DNA from: Metallococcus carri
GTDB taxonomy: Bacteria; Actinomycetota; Actinomycetes; Actinomycetales; Dermatophilaceae
NCBI RefSeq assembly: GCF_011440275.1
Contig: NZ_JAAOIV010000003.1
Coordinates: 124,001 to 188,000 of the forward strand
DNA: 64,000 bases
Direction: 5' to 3'
In this document: one piece after another, positions 24,189-31,674 of the stretch
Layout of the letters: each line of letters starts with the position of its first letter
Numbering within the stretch: the first letter of the stretch is position 1
The notes under the pieces: generated by a model
Seen by the model: only the letters and a program-made list of their open reading frames with translations
What the model was told of the DNA's origin: nothing
Databases searched by the model: none
Program-made: the position numbers and the translations under genes

Positions 24189-24194
24189 AGTCTA
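24189..24194 (-). promoter_or_regulatory. -10 element for tRNA-Trp-secE-nusG
   Basis: A TAGACT hexamer on the minus strand lies 62 nt before the tRNA, identical to the -10 proposed for the str operon. A TTGGAA at 24214-24219 is a possible -35 but the 19-bp spacing is long. Confidence 0.4.
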
Positions 24195-24281
24195 CGGCAG
24201 GACCGTTGCAACATTCCAACTCGCCCTGGCTGGCGAGAGCGGCGCGTCGCCTCTATGTCCCCGGACCACTAGCGTTCCCCT

Positions 24282-25295
24282 ATGCCGGAGCCGGGTCGCG
24301 ATCTTGCGTTGTTGCCGAAGGCGCACCTGCATCTGCACTTCACCGGTTCGCTGCGGTTGAGCACCCTGCACGAACTCGCCGCCCACCACGGCCAGCGGCT
24401 GCCGGAAGCCCTGACCGCGGGCTGGCCGCCACAGCTGTCGGGCGCGGACGAGCGCGGGTGGTTTCGCTTCCAACGGCTGTATGACGCCGCGCGCGCCTGC
24501 GTGCAGGGCGAGGCCGACCTGCGCCGGCTGGTGCGGGAGGCAGCCGAGGACGACGCCGCCGAAGGGTCGCGCTGGCTGGAGTTGCAGGTCGACCCGACCT
24601 CGTATGCCGCCCGCGTGGGTGGCCTGACGCCGGCCCTGGAGATCGTGCTCGACGAAGCGGCCGCCTGCTCGCGCGAACTGCCGCTCGGGGTGGGCGTCAT
24701 CGTGGCCGCATCCCGGATCAGGCATCCGCTCGATGCCCGGACACTCGCGCGGCTGGCGGCCCGGCATACCGGCGCGGTGGTGGGTTTCGGGCTCTCGAAC
24801 GACGAGCGGCGCGGGGTGACCGAGGAGTTCGCGCCGGCCTTCCGGATCGCGCGGGACGCGGGGCTGCCCGGGGTACCGCACGCGGGCGAGCTGCTCGGGC
24901 CACGGGCGGTGAGCCAGACGCTCGACGCGCTCGCACCGACCCGGCTGGGGCACGGCGTGCGGGCGGTCGAATCCGACATCGTGCTGCAGCGCGTGCTCGA
25001 CGCGGGCGTCGCCCTGGAGGTCTGCCCCGGGTCCAATATCGCGCTCGGGGTCTACCCCGACCTGGAGCACGTGCCGCTGCGCCGGCTGTATGACGCGGGT
25101 GCGACCGTCGCGCTCGGAGCCGACGACCCGCTGTTGTTCGGGCAGCGGCTGGTGGCGCAATACGAGAACGCGCGGACCCTCGGCTTCGCCGATGAGGAGC
25201 TGGCCGAATTGGCGCGCCGGTCGGTGCGGGCATCGTTCGCGCCGGACGAGGTGAAGGCGCAGACGCTGCGCGACATCGACGCCTGGCTCGCCTAA
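24282..25295 (+). CDS. Adenosine deaminase family protein
   Basis: A metal-dependent amidohydrolase of the adenosine/AMP deaminase fold that would convert adenosine or a related purine base or nucleoside to the deaminated product. The protein has 337 residues. Zinc ligands are in KAHLHLHFTGS (residues 13-23), the catalytic Glu is in PHAGELLG, and LGHG and ALGADDPLLFG complete the site. The Asp-Asp pair is family-typical. The ATG at 24282 follows TAGCGT by 6 nt with no Shine-Dalgarno, suggesting a leaderless transcript. Which purine is used cannot be decided from motifs alone (adenine and 6-aminodeoxyfutalosine deaminases share this fold). Confidence 0.88.
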   Translation: MPEPGRDLALLPKAHLHLHFTGSLRLSTLHELAAHHGQRLPEALTAGWPPQLSGADERGWFRFQRLYDAARACVQGEADLRRLVREAAEDDAAEGSRWLELQVDPTSYAARVGGLTPALEIVLDEAAACSRELPLGVGVIVAASRIRHPLDARTLARLAARHTGAVVGFGLSNDERRGVTEEFAPAFRIARDAGLPGVPHAGELLGPRAVSQTLDALAPTRLGHGVRAVESDIVLQRVLDAGVALEVCPGSNIALGVYPDLEHVPLRRLYDAGATVALGADDPLLFGQRLVAQYENARTLGFADEELAELARRSVRASFAPDEVKAQTLRDIDAWLA

Positions 25296-25298
25296 CCC

Positions 25299-25353
25299 CG
25301 CGAAACGTCACCAATGCCTCGCGAAACGTCACTTATCCCTCGCGAGACGTCAG
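25299..25353. repeat. 21-bp iteron array, locus 1 (3 units)
   Basis: CGCGAAACGTCAC begins at 25299 and 25320, and CGCGAGACGTCAG at 25341: three units in exact 21-bp phase, starting 4 nt after the adenosine deaminase stop. It fills most of the gap before the tyrosine phosphatase. Confidence 0.9.
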
Positions 25354-25388
25354 CGAGCGGTTCATCCCCGGCGCCTAGGCTCGGGCAG

Positions 25389-26180
25389 GTGACCCAGTGG
25401 ATCGAACTCGACGGTGCCGTCAATGTCCGCGATGTCGGCGGGCTCCCCACCGAGGACGGCGGCCGGATCGCCGAGCACCGGCTGATCCGGGCCGACAACC
25501 TGCAGGATCTGTCGGAGGCCGACATCGACCACCTGCGGGCCGGGCTCGGCGTCACCGACATCGTCGACCTGCGCGCCAACATCGAGCGCGCCATCGAAGG
25601 CGAGGGGCCGTTGCAGCGGTATGACGTGACCCACCATCACCTCTCGCTGCTGCCGGAGGACGAGGGCCAGGACGCGGTCGAGGTGGCCGAGGACGCGGTG
25701 CTGCCGTGGTCGCCGAATGCCGACCGCACCCGCCCCGAGCGATCACCGGACGAAATCGCGATCGGGCCGTATTTCGGCTACCTGCTGGACCGGCCCGATG
25801 CCGTCGCCGAGGCGCTGCGGGTGGTCGCCACCAGCGAGGGCGCGACGGTGGTGCACTGCGCCGCCGGCAAGGATCGCACCGGCACCGTCGTGGCCATGGC
25901 ACTGGACGTGGCCGGCGTCGCACCGGAGGTCATCGCCGAGGAATATGCCCTCACTTCCGAACGCATCGAGCGGGTGGTGGAGCGTCTGGGCCGGCGCCCG
26001 GCATACGCCGAGGCGATGCAGGGCACGACGCTGGACCAGCACGTCCCGCAGGCCGAGACGATGGTCCGGCTGCTGGACGCGATCCGCGAGCGCTGGGGCG
26101 GCAGCGCGGGCTGGTTGCGCACGCAGGGCTGGAGCGAGGACGAGATCCGCGGGCTGCGCGCCGCACTGCGCGCCGAGTGA
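25389..26180 (+). CDS. Protein tyrosine phosphatase, Y_phosphatase3 family
   Basis: The protein has 263 residues. The P-loop is HCAAGKDRTG with Cys157 as the likely nucleophile and Arg as phosphate ligand, fitting the C(X)5R signature. An N-terminal NVRDVGGLPT segment and IRADNLQDLS are typical of the tyrosine/serine phosphatase family that includes mycobacterial secreted PtpB, although this protein has no signal peptide. The GTG start is 7 nt after TAGGCT (25376-25381) with no ribosome site, so it is probably leaderless. It follows adenosine deaminase after 93 nt containing a 21-bp repeat array. Confidence 0.87.
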   Translation: MTQWIELDGAVNVRDVGGLPTEDGGRIAEHRLIRADNLQDLSEADIDHLRAGLGVTDIVDLRANIERAIEGEGPLQRYDVTHHHLSLLPEDEGQDAVEVAEDAVLPWSPNADRTRPERSPDEIAIGPYFGYLLDRPDAVAEALRVVATSEGATVVHCAAGKDRTGTVVAMALDVAGVAPEVIAEEYALTSERIERVVERLGRRPAYAEAMQGTTLDQHVPQAETMVRLLDAIRERWGGSAGWLRTQGWSEDEIRGLRAALRAE

Positions 26181-26267
26181 ACCTTTTCTCGCCGCTCGGG
26201 CGACGATAGGTGCCCGCTCCGCAGATCGATTTCTTGATCGTCGAGCGGCGGACCAGTGCCCGCTCGG

Positions 26268-26666
26268 CTACCAGAGCAGACCGGCGCGGGCCAGATCGGC
26301 CTCGACCTGCAGCCGCATCACGTCGTCGAACGGGCACGGTGGCACCGGCACTTCCAGCGCCCGGGCGCATTCGCGCAGCACGTCGTCGTAGGCCAGCGCC
26401 GTGGCTTCCCGGCGGTGGCGGCGGGCATAACCGTCGGCGCTCCTCAGCCGGGTGAGTTCGTCACCGATGCGCCGCAGATCCTCGGCGAGCTGCTCGATCG
26501 GCCGGCGCGAACGCCGCCCTTCGGTGTCGGCAACCGGGGTCGCGACCGGTCGGGCACGGCCGGGCATCGGCGAGGTGCCCATCCAGACCCGGGCACCCTT
26601 CTCGATCACGCCGAAGAGCACGGCGGGCAGGGCACACACCACCGCGTAGTTGACGAGCGGGTGCAT
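26268..26666 (-). CDS. Small membrane-anchored protein of unknown function
   Basis: A 132-residue protein with one N-terminal hydrophobic segment (VNYAVVCALPAVLFGVI, residues 4-20) and a soluble, Arg-rich helical remainder (IEQLAEDLRRIGDELTRLR). The ATG at 26666 has a GGAGGT Shine-Dalgarno. I do not recognise a family. It follows murB with 45 nt between, and a convergent tyrosine phosphatase ends 88 nt beyond it; that short gap holds no feature. Confidence 0.7.
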   Translation of the reverse strand: MHPLVNYAVVCALPAVLFGVIEKGARVWMGTSPMPGRARPVATPVADTEGRRSRRPIEQLAEDLRRIGDELTRLRSADGYARRHRREATALAYDDVLRECARALEVPVPPCPFDDVMRLQVEADLARAGLLW

Positions 26667-26711
26667 GGTGACCACCTCCACCACGACGGTACGCCGCGGA
26701 GGTGACACAGG

Positions 26712-27791
26712 TCACAGTTCGTGACCGACGAACACCGGTTCGTTCACCAGCCGTATGCCGAACGCCGCCTGCACCCCGTCGCGCACCTCGCCTGCCAGCG
26801 CGCGGATGTCGGCGGCGGTCGCTGCGCCGCGGTTGGTCACCGCAAGCGTGTGCTTGGTCGACAGCGCCGCCGGGCCGGGCAGGCCGAAACCCTTGCCGAA
26901 ACCGGCCTTGTCGATCAGCCACGCGGCCGAGGTCTTGACCCGGCCGTCCGCCTCGGGGAAGCGCGGCGGCACCGGTCCGTCCGGGCCCAGCCGCTCGGCG
27001 GCTCGCCGCTCGAAGGCCGCGAAATCCGCCACGGCCAGGATGGGGTTGGTGAAGAACGACCCACACGACCAGGTGTCATGGTCGGCTGCGTCCAGCACCA
27101 TCCCGCGCCGGCGCCGCTGCTCCAGCACCGCCTCGCGAGCATCACCCAGTGGCACCCGATCCCCTTGTGCCACACCGAGACCCGTGGCGAGATCGGCATA
27201 CCTGATCGGTTGCGACAGCTCGGTCGGGCGGAGCTGGAAGGTGACATCGAGGACGACATACCGGCCGGTCTGCTTGAAGACCGAGTGGCGGTAGGTGAAC
27301 GCGCAGTCGGCGTTGGCGAAGGTCCGCACGGTCTGCCGGTCGCGGTCGAAGACCCGCACCTGGGCGATGGTCTGGCTGACGTCCTGGCCGTAGGCGCCGA
27401 CGTTCTGCACCGGGGTGGCGCCGACCAGCCCCGGTATGCCGGACAGCGCCTCGACTCCCGACCAGCCCTCACCGCACGCTCGCTCCACGAAGGAGTCCCA
27501 CGACTCCCCCGCGGCGACTCGCACGGTGACGCCGCCGCAGGCGTCCGCCGACTCGACCTCGATGCCCTCGGTGGCGATCCGCACGACCGTGCCGGGGAAA
27601 CCGTCGTCGGCGATGACCAGGTTGGAACCGCCCGAAAGCAGCAGCAATGGCTCGTCGGCGTCGTCGACCTCGCGCACCGCGTCGACAAGCCCGTCGGGCG
27701 TGGTGACGGTGACCAGACGCGCGGCCGGCCCGCCGACGCGCATCGTCGTCAGCGGAGCGAGCGGGGCGTCGGACTCGATCGTCGCCGTCAC
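26712..27791 (-). CDS. murB: UDP-N-acetylenolpyruvoylglucosamine reductase
   Basis: MurB reduces UDP-GlcNAc-enolpyruvate to UDP-MurNAc using NADPH and FAD in cytoplasmic peptidoglycan synthesis. The protein has 359 residues. The FAD domain shows TTMRVGGPAARLV, LLLSGGSNLVIADDG and EALSGIPGLVGATPVQNVGA; the substrate domain has SCGSFFTNP (catalytic Ser) and a C-terminal NEPVFVGHEL. The GTG start overlaps the hadB stop (GTGA). It ends the hadA-hadB-murB unit. Confidence 0.96.
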   Translation of the reverse strand: MTATIESDAPLAPLTTMRVGGPAARLVTVTTPDGLVDAVREVDDADEPLLLLSGGSNLVIADDGFPGTVVRIATEGIEVESADACGGVTVRVAAGESWDSFVERACGEGWSGVEALSGIPGLVGATPVQNVGAYGQDVSQTIAQVRVFDRDRQTVRTFANADCAFTYRHSVFKQTGRYVVLDVTFQLRPTELSQPIRYADLATGLGVAQGDRVPLGDAREAVLEQRRRRGMVLDAADHDTWSCGSFFTNPILAVADFAAFERRAAERLGPDGPVPPRFPEADGRVKTSAAWLIDKAGFGKGFGLPGPAALSTKHTLAVTNRGAATAADIRALAGEVRDGVQAAFGIRLVNEPVFVGHEL

Positions 27792-28189
27792 AGCCGCACG
27801 GTCGCGAGCGCGCGGGTGAGCACCGATTCCTCGCCGTTCGTGGCGGTGATCGCGATCGTCGCGGTGTCGCCGTCGACCGACTTCACCTCTCCGGTGACGG
27901 TGAGCGTCGCGCCGCCCTCGTAGGGCACCGGCAGCGGCTTGCTGAACCGGACGCCGTATGACGTGATCCGTCCCGCGTCGCCGATCCAGCGCGCAACGAG
28001 TTCGGCGGCCGCGCCCATCGTCCACATGCCGTGAGCGATGACGTCCGGCAGCCCGACCGAGGTCGCGAAGCGGTCGTCCCAGTGGATCGGGTTGAAGTCG
28101 CCGCTGGCCCCGGCATACCGCACCAGACGCGCGCGGTCGACGGGCACGCTGAGTTCGCCGATCGACTGGCCGGCCTGCACCTCGCTCAC
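27788..28189 (-). CDS. hadB: MaoC-like (R)-hydroxyacyl dehydratase, HadB-like
   Basis: A hot-dog-fold dehydratase of 133 residues. The hydratase-2 motif GDFNPIHWDD contains the catalytic Asp and His, followed by AHGMWTM. In mycobacteria HadB pairs with HadA or HadC to dehydrate 3-hydroxyacyl-ACP in FAS-II; here it would act with the HadA-like protein immediately upstream. The GTG start overlaps the hadA stop by 4 nt with GGAGGT inside the hadA 3' end. murB follows with another 4-nt overlap. Confidence 0.88.
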   Translation of the reverse strand: MSEVQAGQSIGELSVPVDRARLVRYAGASGDFNPIHWDDRFATSVGLPDVIAHGMWTMGAAAELVARWIGDAGRITSYGVRFSKPLPVPYEGGATLTVTGEVKSVDGDTATIAITATNGEESVLTRALATVRL

Positions 28190-28635
28190 GCGCCACCTCC
28201 GCGGATGACGACGACCGAACCGGCGGTGGTCACGAGTTCGCCTGCGGTGGTGTGGATTTCGGTGCTCATGGTGACCATCGAGTGGCCGCCGGCCGCGCGG
28301 ACTTTCGACACGGTTGTCGCGGCGGTCACCTCATCGCCGGCGACGAGCGGCCGGTGATGGGTGAAGTTCTCCTCGCCGTGCACGAGCATCGAGAAGTCGA
28401 TGCCGGCCTCGGGGTCGACCATCACCGCGGCCTCGGCCTGCTGGGCGATGAGCACGGCGAAGGTCGGCGGGGCGATGACATCGGCATACCCCCGCTCTTG
28501 GGCGACCTTCGGGTCGGTGTGCGCGGCGTCGCTCGCACCGACGGCCGCGGCGAACTCGGCGATCTTGGCGCGGGACACCGTGTAGGGCGGGGTGGCGGGA
28601 TAGGTGCGCCCCTCGATCTCAGCATTGACCGGCAT
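28186..28635 (-). CDS. hadA: MaoC N-like dehydratase partner, HadA-like
   Basis: A 149-residue hot-dog protein of the FAS1_DH/MaoC-N type that lacks the hydratase catalytic Asp-His motif and so would be the substrate-binding partner of HadB. Motifs are YTVSRAKIAEFAAAVG, APPTFAVLIAQQ and GEENFTHHRPLVAGD. TAGGCT (28643-28648) lies 7 nt before the ATG and no ribosome site is seen, so the mRNA is probably leaderless. The order rpmG-hadA-hadB is shared with mycobacteria. Confidence 0.86.
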   Translation of the reverse strand: MPVNAEIEGRTYPATPPYTVSRAKIAEFAAAVGASDAAHTDPKVAQERGYADVIAPPTFAVLIAQQAEAAVMVDPEAGIDFSMLVHGEENFTHHRPLVAGDEVTAATTVSKVRAAGGHSMVTMSTEIHTTAGELVTTAGSVVVIRGGGA

Positions 28636-28656
28636 GCGAGTGAGCCTATCGGGGTG

Positions 28657-28740
28657 GTTTCGAGGCGGCCTCGTCCCTCGGCCTTCCTCAACCCAAGGGT
28701 TTCGAGGCGGCCTCGTCCCTCGGCCTTCCTCAACCAACGA
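28657..28740. repeat. GTTTCGAGG...CTCAACC repeat, copy 2
   Basis: Two near-identical 42-bp units start at 28657 and 28699 (GTTTCGAGGCGGCCTCGTCC, then CTCGGCCTTCCTCAACC), followed by shorter CTCAACCA remnants up to about 28760. It lies between hadA and the rpmG terminator and is related to the element at 21108-21218. Similar GGTTTCGA...TCAACCA elements are, from memory, common between genes in actinobacteria. Confidence 0.8.
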
Positions 28741-28775
28741 CAAGCGCTCGCTCAACCAGCGACGGGGAAACGCAA

Positions 28776-28810
28776 CGGCGGCGGCCACCCTGCTCGGGTG
28801 ACCGCCGCCG
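28776..28810 (-). terminator. rpmG terminator hairpin
   Basis: CGGCGGCGGCCACCC pairs with GGGTGACCGCCGCCG (one mismatch) around a 5-nt loop, 21 nt after the rpmG stop. Confidence 0.8.
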
Positions 28811-28830
28811 TGAACGCGATTGTTTGCGCG

Positions 28831-29001
28831 TCAGCGAGTTTCGCGGTGCGCGGTGTGCTTGCCGCAGCGCGGGCAGAACTTCGCCAGCTCGATCCGGTCG
28901 GGATCGTTGCGGCGGTTCTTCTTGGTGATGTAGTTGCGCTCCTTGCACTCCACGCACGCCAAGGTGATCTTGGGGCGGACGTCTGCACTCTTGCTAGCCA
29001 C
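28831..29001 (-). CDS. rpmG: 50S ribosomal protein L33, zinc-binding form
   Basis: The protein has 56 residues from a GTG at 29001 ([19 protein letters not shown]). Two CxxC pairs (CVEC and CPRC) make this the zinc-containing C+ type, which would be replaced by a C- paralogue under zinc limitation in species carrying both. It follows tRNA-Thr and tRNA-Met. Confidence 0.96.
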   Translation of the reverse strand: MASKSADVRPKITLACVECKERNYITKKNRRNDPDRIELAKFCPRCGKHTAHRETR

Positions 29002-29052
29002 CGGGCTACCTGCTCTCGAAAACGGATGTATGCGATCTTGGGACGGACGTTG

Positions 29053-29126
29053 TAGCGGGAGCGGGGCTCGATCCCGCGACCTCACGATTATGAGTCGTGC
29101 GCTCTAACCAGCTGAGCTATCCCGCC
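29053..29126 (-). tRNA. trnM: tRNA-Met (CAT anticodon)
   Basis: The minus strand folds as a cloverleaf with anticodon stem CACGA/TCGTG and loop CTCATAA. The GGCGGGA acceptor has a G-U first pair, so it is not the initiator type. A CAT anticodon could also be tRNA-Ile2 after lysidine modification, but the linkage to tRNA-Thr and rpmG supports elongator Met. Confidence 0.93.
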
Positions 29127-29178
29127 CTGCGGAACACCTGCGCACCCGGTGGCATTCCCGGGCACCGACGTGCACCAG

Positions 29179-29251
29179 AGCCCCCAAACGGAATCGAACC
29201 GTTGACCTTCTCCTTACCATGGAGACGCTCTGCCGACTGAGCTATAGGGGC
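29179..29251 (-). tRNA. trnT: tRNA-Thr (GGT anticodon)
   Basis: The minus-strand cloverleaf has acceptor GCCCCTA/TGGGGGC, anticodon stem TCTCC/GGAGA and loop ATGGTAA. It is 52 nt upstream of tRNA-Met and probably cotranscribed with it and rpmG; a TAACCT at 29285-29290 may be its -10. Confidence 0.97.
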
Positions 29252-29256
29252 GGCAT

Positions 29257-29278
29257 CGCGCTGCCCGCGGGCAGCGCG
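29257..29278. terminator. Perfect palindrome ending the htdX transcript
   Basis: CGCGCTGCCCG followed directly by CGGGCAGCGCG forms a 22-bp perfect palindrome between the htdX stop (29323) and tRNA-Thr (29251). Confidence 0.65.
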
Positions 29279-29322
29279 TCGAAGAGGTTACCCGAGCCCT
29301 CCACGATCTGCGAAATCGGCCG

Positions 29323-30180
29323 TCATGACGCCGGTATGACGGACCCGAGCGCGTGCACCGACCCCTTGCCCGCGTTCACCAGACCGAGCTGCCAGCGCCC
29401 GTCGGTTTCGGCTGCCGTGAAGCGCACCTTGGACGGGATGAGCACCGGCTTCTTGAAGTCGACGGTGATCGTGAACGCCTCCGGCAACCGGTTGTCCACC
29501 GCGGCGAGCATGCGGGCCTTGGTCCACATGCCGTGCACGATCGTGGTGGGGAAGCCGAAGGCCTTGGCGGTCAGCGGGTGCATGTGGATGGGGTTGACGT
29601 CACCGGACACAGCGGCATACCGACGCCCGAGGTCGGCCGCGAGCGGCCAGACGACACCCGGCCCGCTGGGCGGCTCGGGGTCCTCGGTGCGCGGCGCCGC
29701 CTGCCCGTCGACCTTCTGCCCGCGGAAGAGGTAGGTGGAGCGGTCCTCCCACACGAGTTCGTCGCCCACCCGCGCCTCGCCGATCAGGTCGGCCTGCGCG
29801 CCGCGGTGGTGCGGGCGCAGGTTCTCGATCCGCACGGCCAGGTCGAGCGTCTCGTGGGCGTCCACGCGGCGGTGCTGGGTGATCGTGTTGGACAGGTGCA
29901 CGCTGCCCACCAACGGGAACGGGAACTCCTTGTCCGCCATCAGGGTCACCTGTAGCGGGAAGACCAGCACGTGCAGGTAGGTCGCGGGGACCAGGTGCGT
30001 GACCGGGAAGCCACACACCTGGTCGTATGCCGCGAGCGCGCCCTGGTCGATGCGTACGCCGCGGCGCACCACCTCCAGGTCGGGCAGCGTGCGCCCCTTG
30101 CGCATCGGGCCGGTCGCCGCCGCCTTGGCGAAGACCTGGCCGAGCGCGGGCGCCGAGCGCAGTTCGATCGTCCGAGTCAT
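29323..30180 (-). CDS. htdX: Double hot-dog 3-hydroxyacyl-thioester dehydratase, HtdX-like
   Basis: A 285-residue MaoC-type (R)-hydratase with an N-terminal degenerate hot-dog and a C-terminal catalytic hot-dog carrying SGDVNPIHMHPLTAKAFG and IVHGMWTKARML, which supply the Asp-His catalytic pair. It would hydrate enoyl-CoA or dehydrate 3-hydroxyacyl thioesters. The order fadA2-fabG4-htdX on one strand matches Mycobacterium tuberculosis Rv0243-Rv0242c-Rv0241c (from memory; fadA2 orientation there may differ), where HtdX and FabG4 are enzymes of fatty-acyl metabolism. It is separated from fabG4 by a 56-bp duplicated hairpin element. Confidence 0.88.
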   Translation of the reverse strand: MTRTIELRSAPALGQVFAKAAATGPMRKGRTLPDLEVVRRGVRIDQGALAAYDQVCGFPVTHLVPATYLHVLVFPLQVTLMADKEFPFPLVGSVHLSNTITQHRRVDAHETLDLAVRIENLRPHHRGAQADLIGEARVGDELVWEDRSTYLFRGQKVDGQAAPRTEDPEPPSGPGVVWPLAADLGRRYAAVSGDVNPIHMHPLTAKAFGFPTTIVHGMWTKARMLAAVDNRLPEAFTITVDFKKPVLIPSKVRFTAAETDGRWQLGLVNAGKGSVHALGSVIPAS

Positions 30181-30198
30181 TTGTTTCTCTTTTTCGTT

Positions 30199-30306
30199 GG
30201 GGTCCCCGCGAAGTATCGGAGCGAGGAACGAGCGGAGAACTTCGTGGGGTGGTCGGGGTCCTCGCGAAGTATCGGAGCGAGGAACGAGCGGAGAACTTCG
30301 TGGGGT
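30199..30306. repeat. 56-bp tandem hairpin repeat between fabG4 and htdX
   Basis: Two units (AAGTATCGG begins at 30211 and 30267, 56 bp apart) each carry CGCGAAGT and ACTTCGTGGGG arms around GCGAGGAACGAGCGGAG. The unit can fold as a long hairpin. It interrupts an otherwise close operon and sits just upstream of the htdX ribosome-binding region. Confidence 0.85.
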
Positions 30307-30309
30307 GAC

Positions 30310-31674
30310 TTATGCTCCGATTTGGGACTGGCCGCAGACACGCAGCACCTGGCCGGTCACACCGCTCGACCCCGGCTCGGCGAAGAAGGCGATGGCCTCG
30401 CCCACGTCGACCGGCTGGCCACCCTGCAGCACCGAGTTGAGCCGGCGGCCCACCTCGCGCGTGGCAAACGGGATCTTCTTGGTCATGTCGGTCTCGATGA
30501 AACCAGGGGCGACCGCGTTGACGGTGATGTGCCGGTCGGCGAGTTCGGCGGACAGGGAGCGCACCAGACCGATCACGCCGGCCTTGGAGGCCGCGTAGTT
30601 GGCCTGGCCGCGGTTGCCGCCGATGCCGCTGGTCGAGGCGACCGAGACGATCCGGCCGCCGTCGCGCAACCCGCCCTTGGTGGCCGGGTCGAGCAGCACC
30701 TTGTTGATCCGGAACTGGCTTTGCAGGTTGACATTGACCACGCTGCCCCACCGGTCGGCGTCGGTGTTGACGAACAGCTTGTCGCGGGTGATGCCGGCGT
30801 TGTGCACGATGACGTCGAGCTTGTCGGCGTGCTGGGCGACCGCCTTGGCGATCCGCTCGCCGGCGTCGGCCGCGGTGATGTCGAGCTGCAGCGCCACCCC
30901 GCCGATGGTGTTGGCGACCTTGGCGAGCGCGTCGCCAGCCGCAGGGATGTCGACCGCGATCACCTTGGCGCCGCCACGGGCGAACACCTTGGCGATCTCG
31001 GCGCCGATGCCGCGGGCGGCACCGGTCACCACGACGACCTCGCCGACGAAGGGCGCACGCCAGTCGCTGGCCTGGTCATCGCTCGCCTTGCGCACCCGCA
31101 ACGGCTGGCCGGAGACATAGGCCGACCGGCTGGAGGCGAAGAACTCCAGCGGAGCCGCGAGCGACCCGGCGTCGGACTGGGCATCGGTGTCGACCCACAG
31201 CAGGTTGGCCGTGGCGCCGGCCCGCAGCTCCTTGCCGATCGAGCGGGTGATGCCCTCGAGCGCCTGCTGCGTCGCGGCCCCTTCAGCGCCCTCGACCTGG
31301 TCCGGCGGGGTGCCGATCACGATCACCCGGGCGCTCTTGCCGAGGCTCTTCACCGCCGGTGCGAGCACGGCGCGCAGGCCCTCGAGCTCATCCAGGGTGC
31401 GGGCCGCGGAGGCGTCGAAGACCACGGCACCCAGGCGGCCGTCATACGAACTCTCGGCGGTCGCCTCGACGACGGTGGCCCCCGCACCGCTCAGCACGGT
31501 GCGCGCGGTGGCCGCGACGGGGGCGGTACCGAGGCCGCCCACGGCGACGGGTCCATCGACGAGGTCCTGCCCCTTCTCGTAGCGGCGCAGCTGCGCCGGG
31601 CGCGGGAGGCCGAGCTTGTTGGCGACCTCCTTGCCGACGCCGTTGTTGACGAGGTTGGCGTAGGTGTCACTCAC
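30310..31674 (-). CDS. fabG4: High-molecular-weight 3-oxoacyl reductase FabG4
   Basis: The protein has 454 residues, the length of mycobacterial FabG4. The N-terminal flavodoxin-like region (residues 1-210) is followed by an SDR reductase domain with VVTGAARGIGAEIAKVFARG (cofactor loop), HNAGITRDK, the catalytic Ser in VASTSGIGG and YAASKAG (Tyr, Lys). It would reduce 3-oxoacyl-CoA or -ACP with NADH. The GTG start overlaps the fadA2 stop by 4 nt (GTGA). The N-terminal domain lacks the SDR glycine motif. Confidence 0.92.
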   Translation of the reverse strand: MSDTYANLVNNGVGKEVANKLGLPRPAQLRRYEKGQDLVDGPVAVGGLGTAPVAATARTVLSGAGATVVEATAESSYDGRLGAVVFDASAARTLDELEGLRAVLAPAVKSLGKSARVIVIGTPPDQVEGAEGAATQQALEGITRSIGKELRAGATANLLWVDTDAQSDAGSLAAPLEFFASSRSAYVSGQPLRVRKASDDQASDWRAPFVGEVVVVTGAARGIGAEIAKVFARGGAKVIAVDIPAAGDALAKVANTIGGVALQLDITAADAGERIAKAVAQHADKLDVIVHNAGITRDKLFVNTDADRWGSVVNVNLQSQFRINKVLLDPATKGGLRDGGRIVSVASTSGIGGNRGQANYAASKAGVIGLVRSLSAELADRHITVNAVAPGFIETDMTKKIPFATREVGRRLNSVLQGGQPVDVGEAIAFFAEPGSSGVTGQVLRVCGQSQIGA

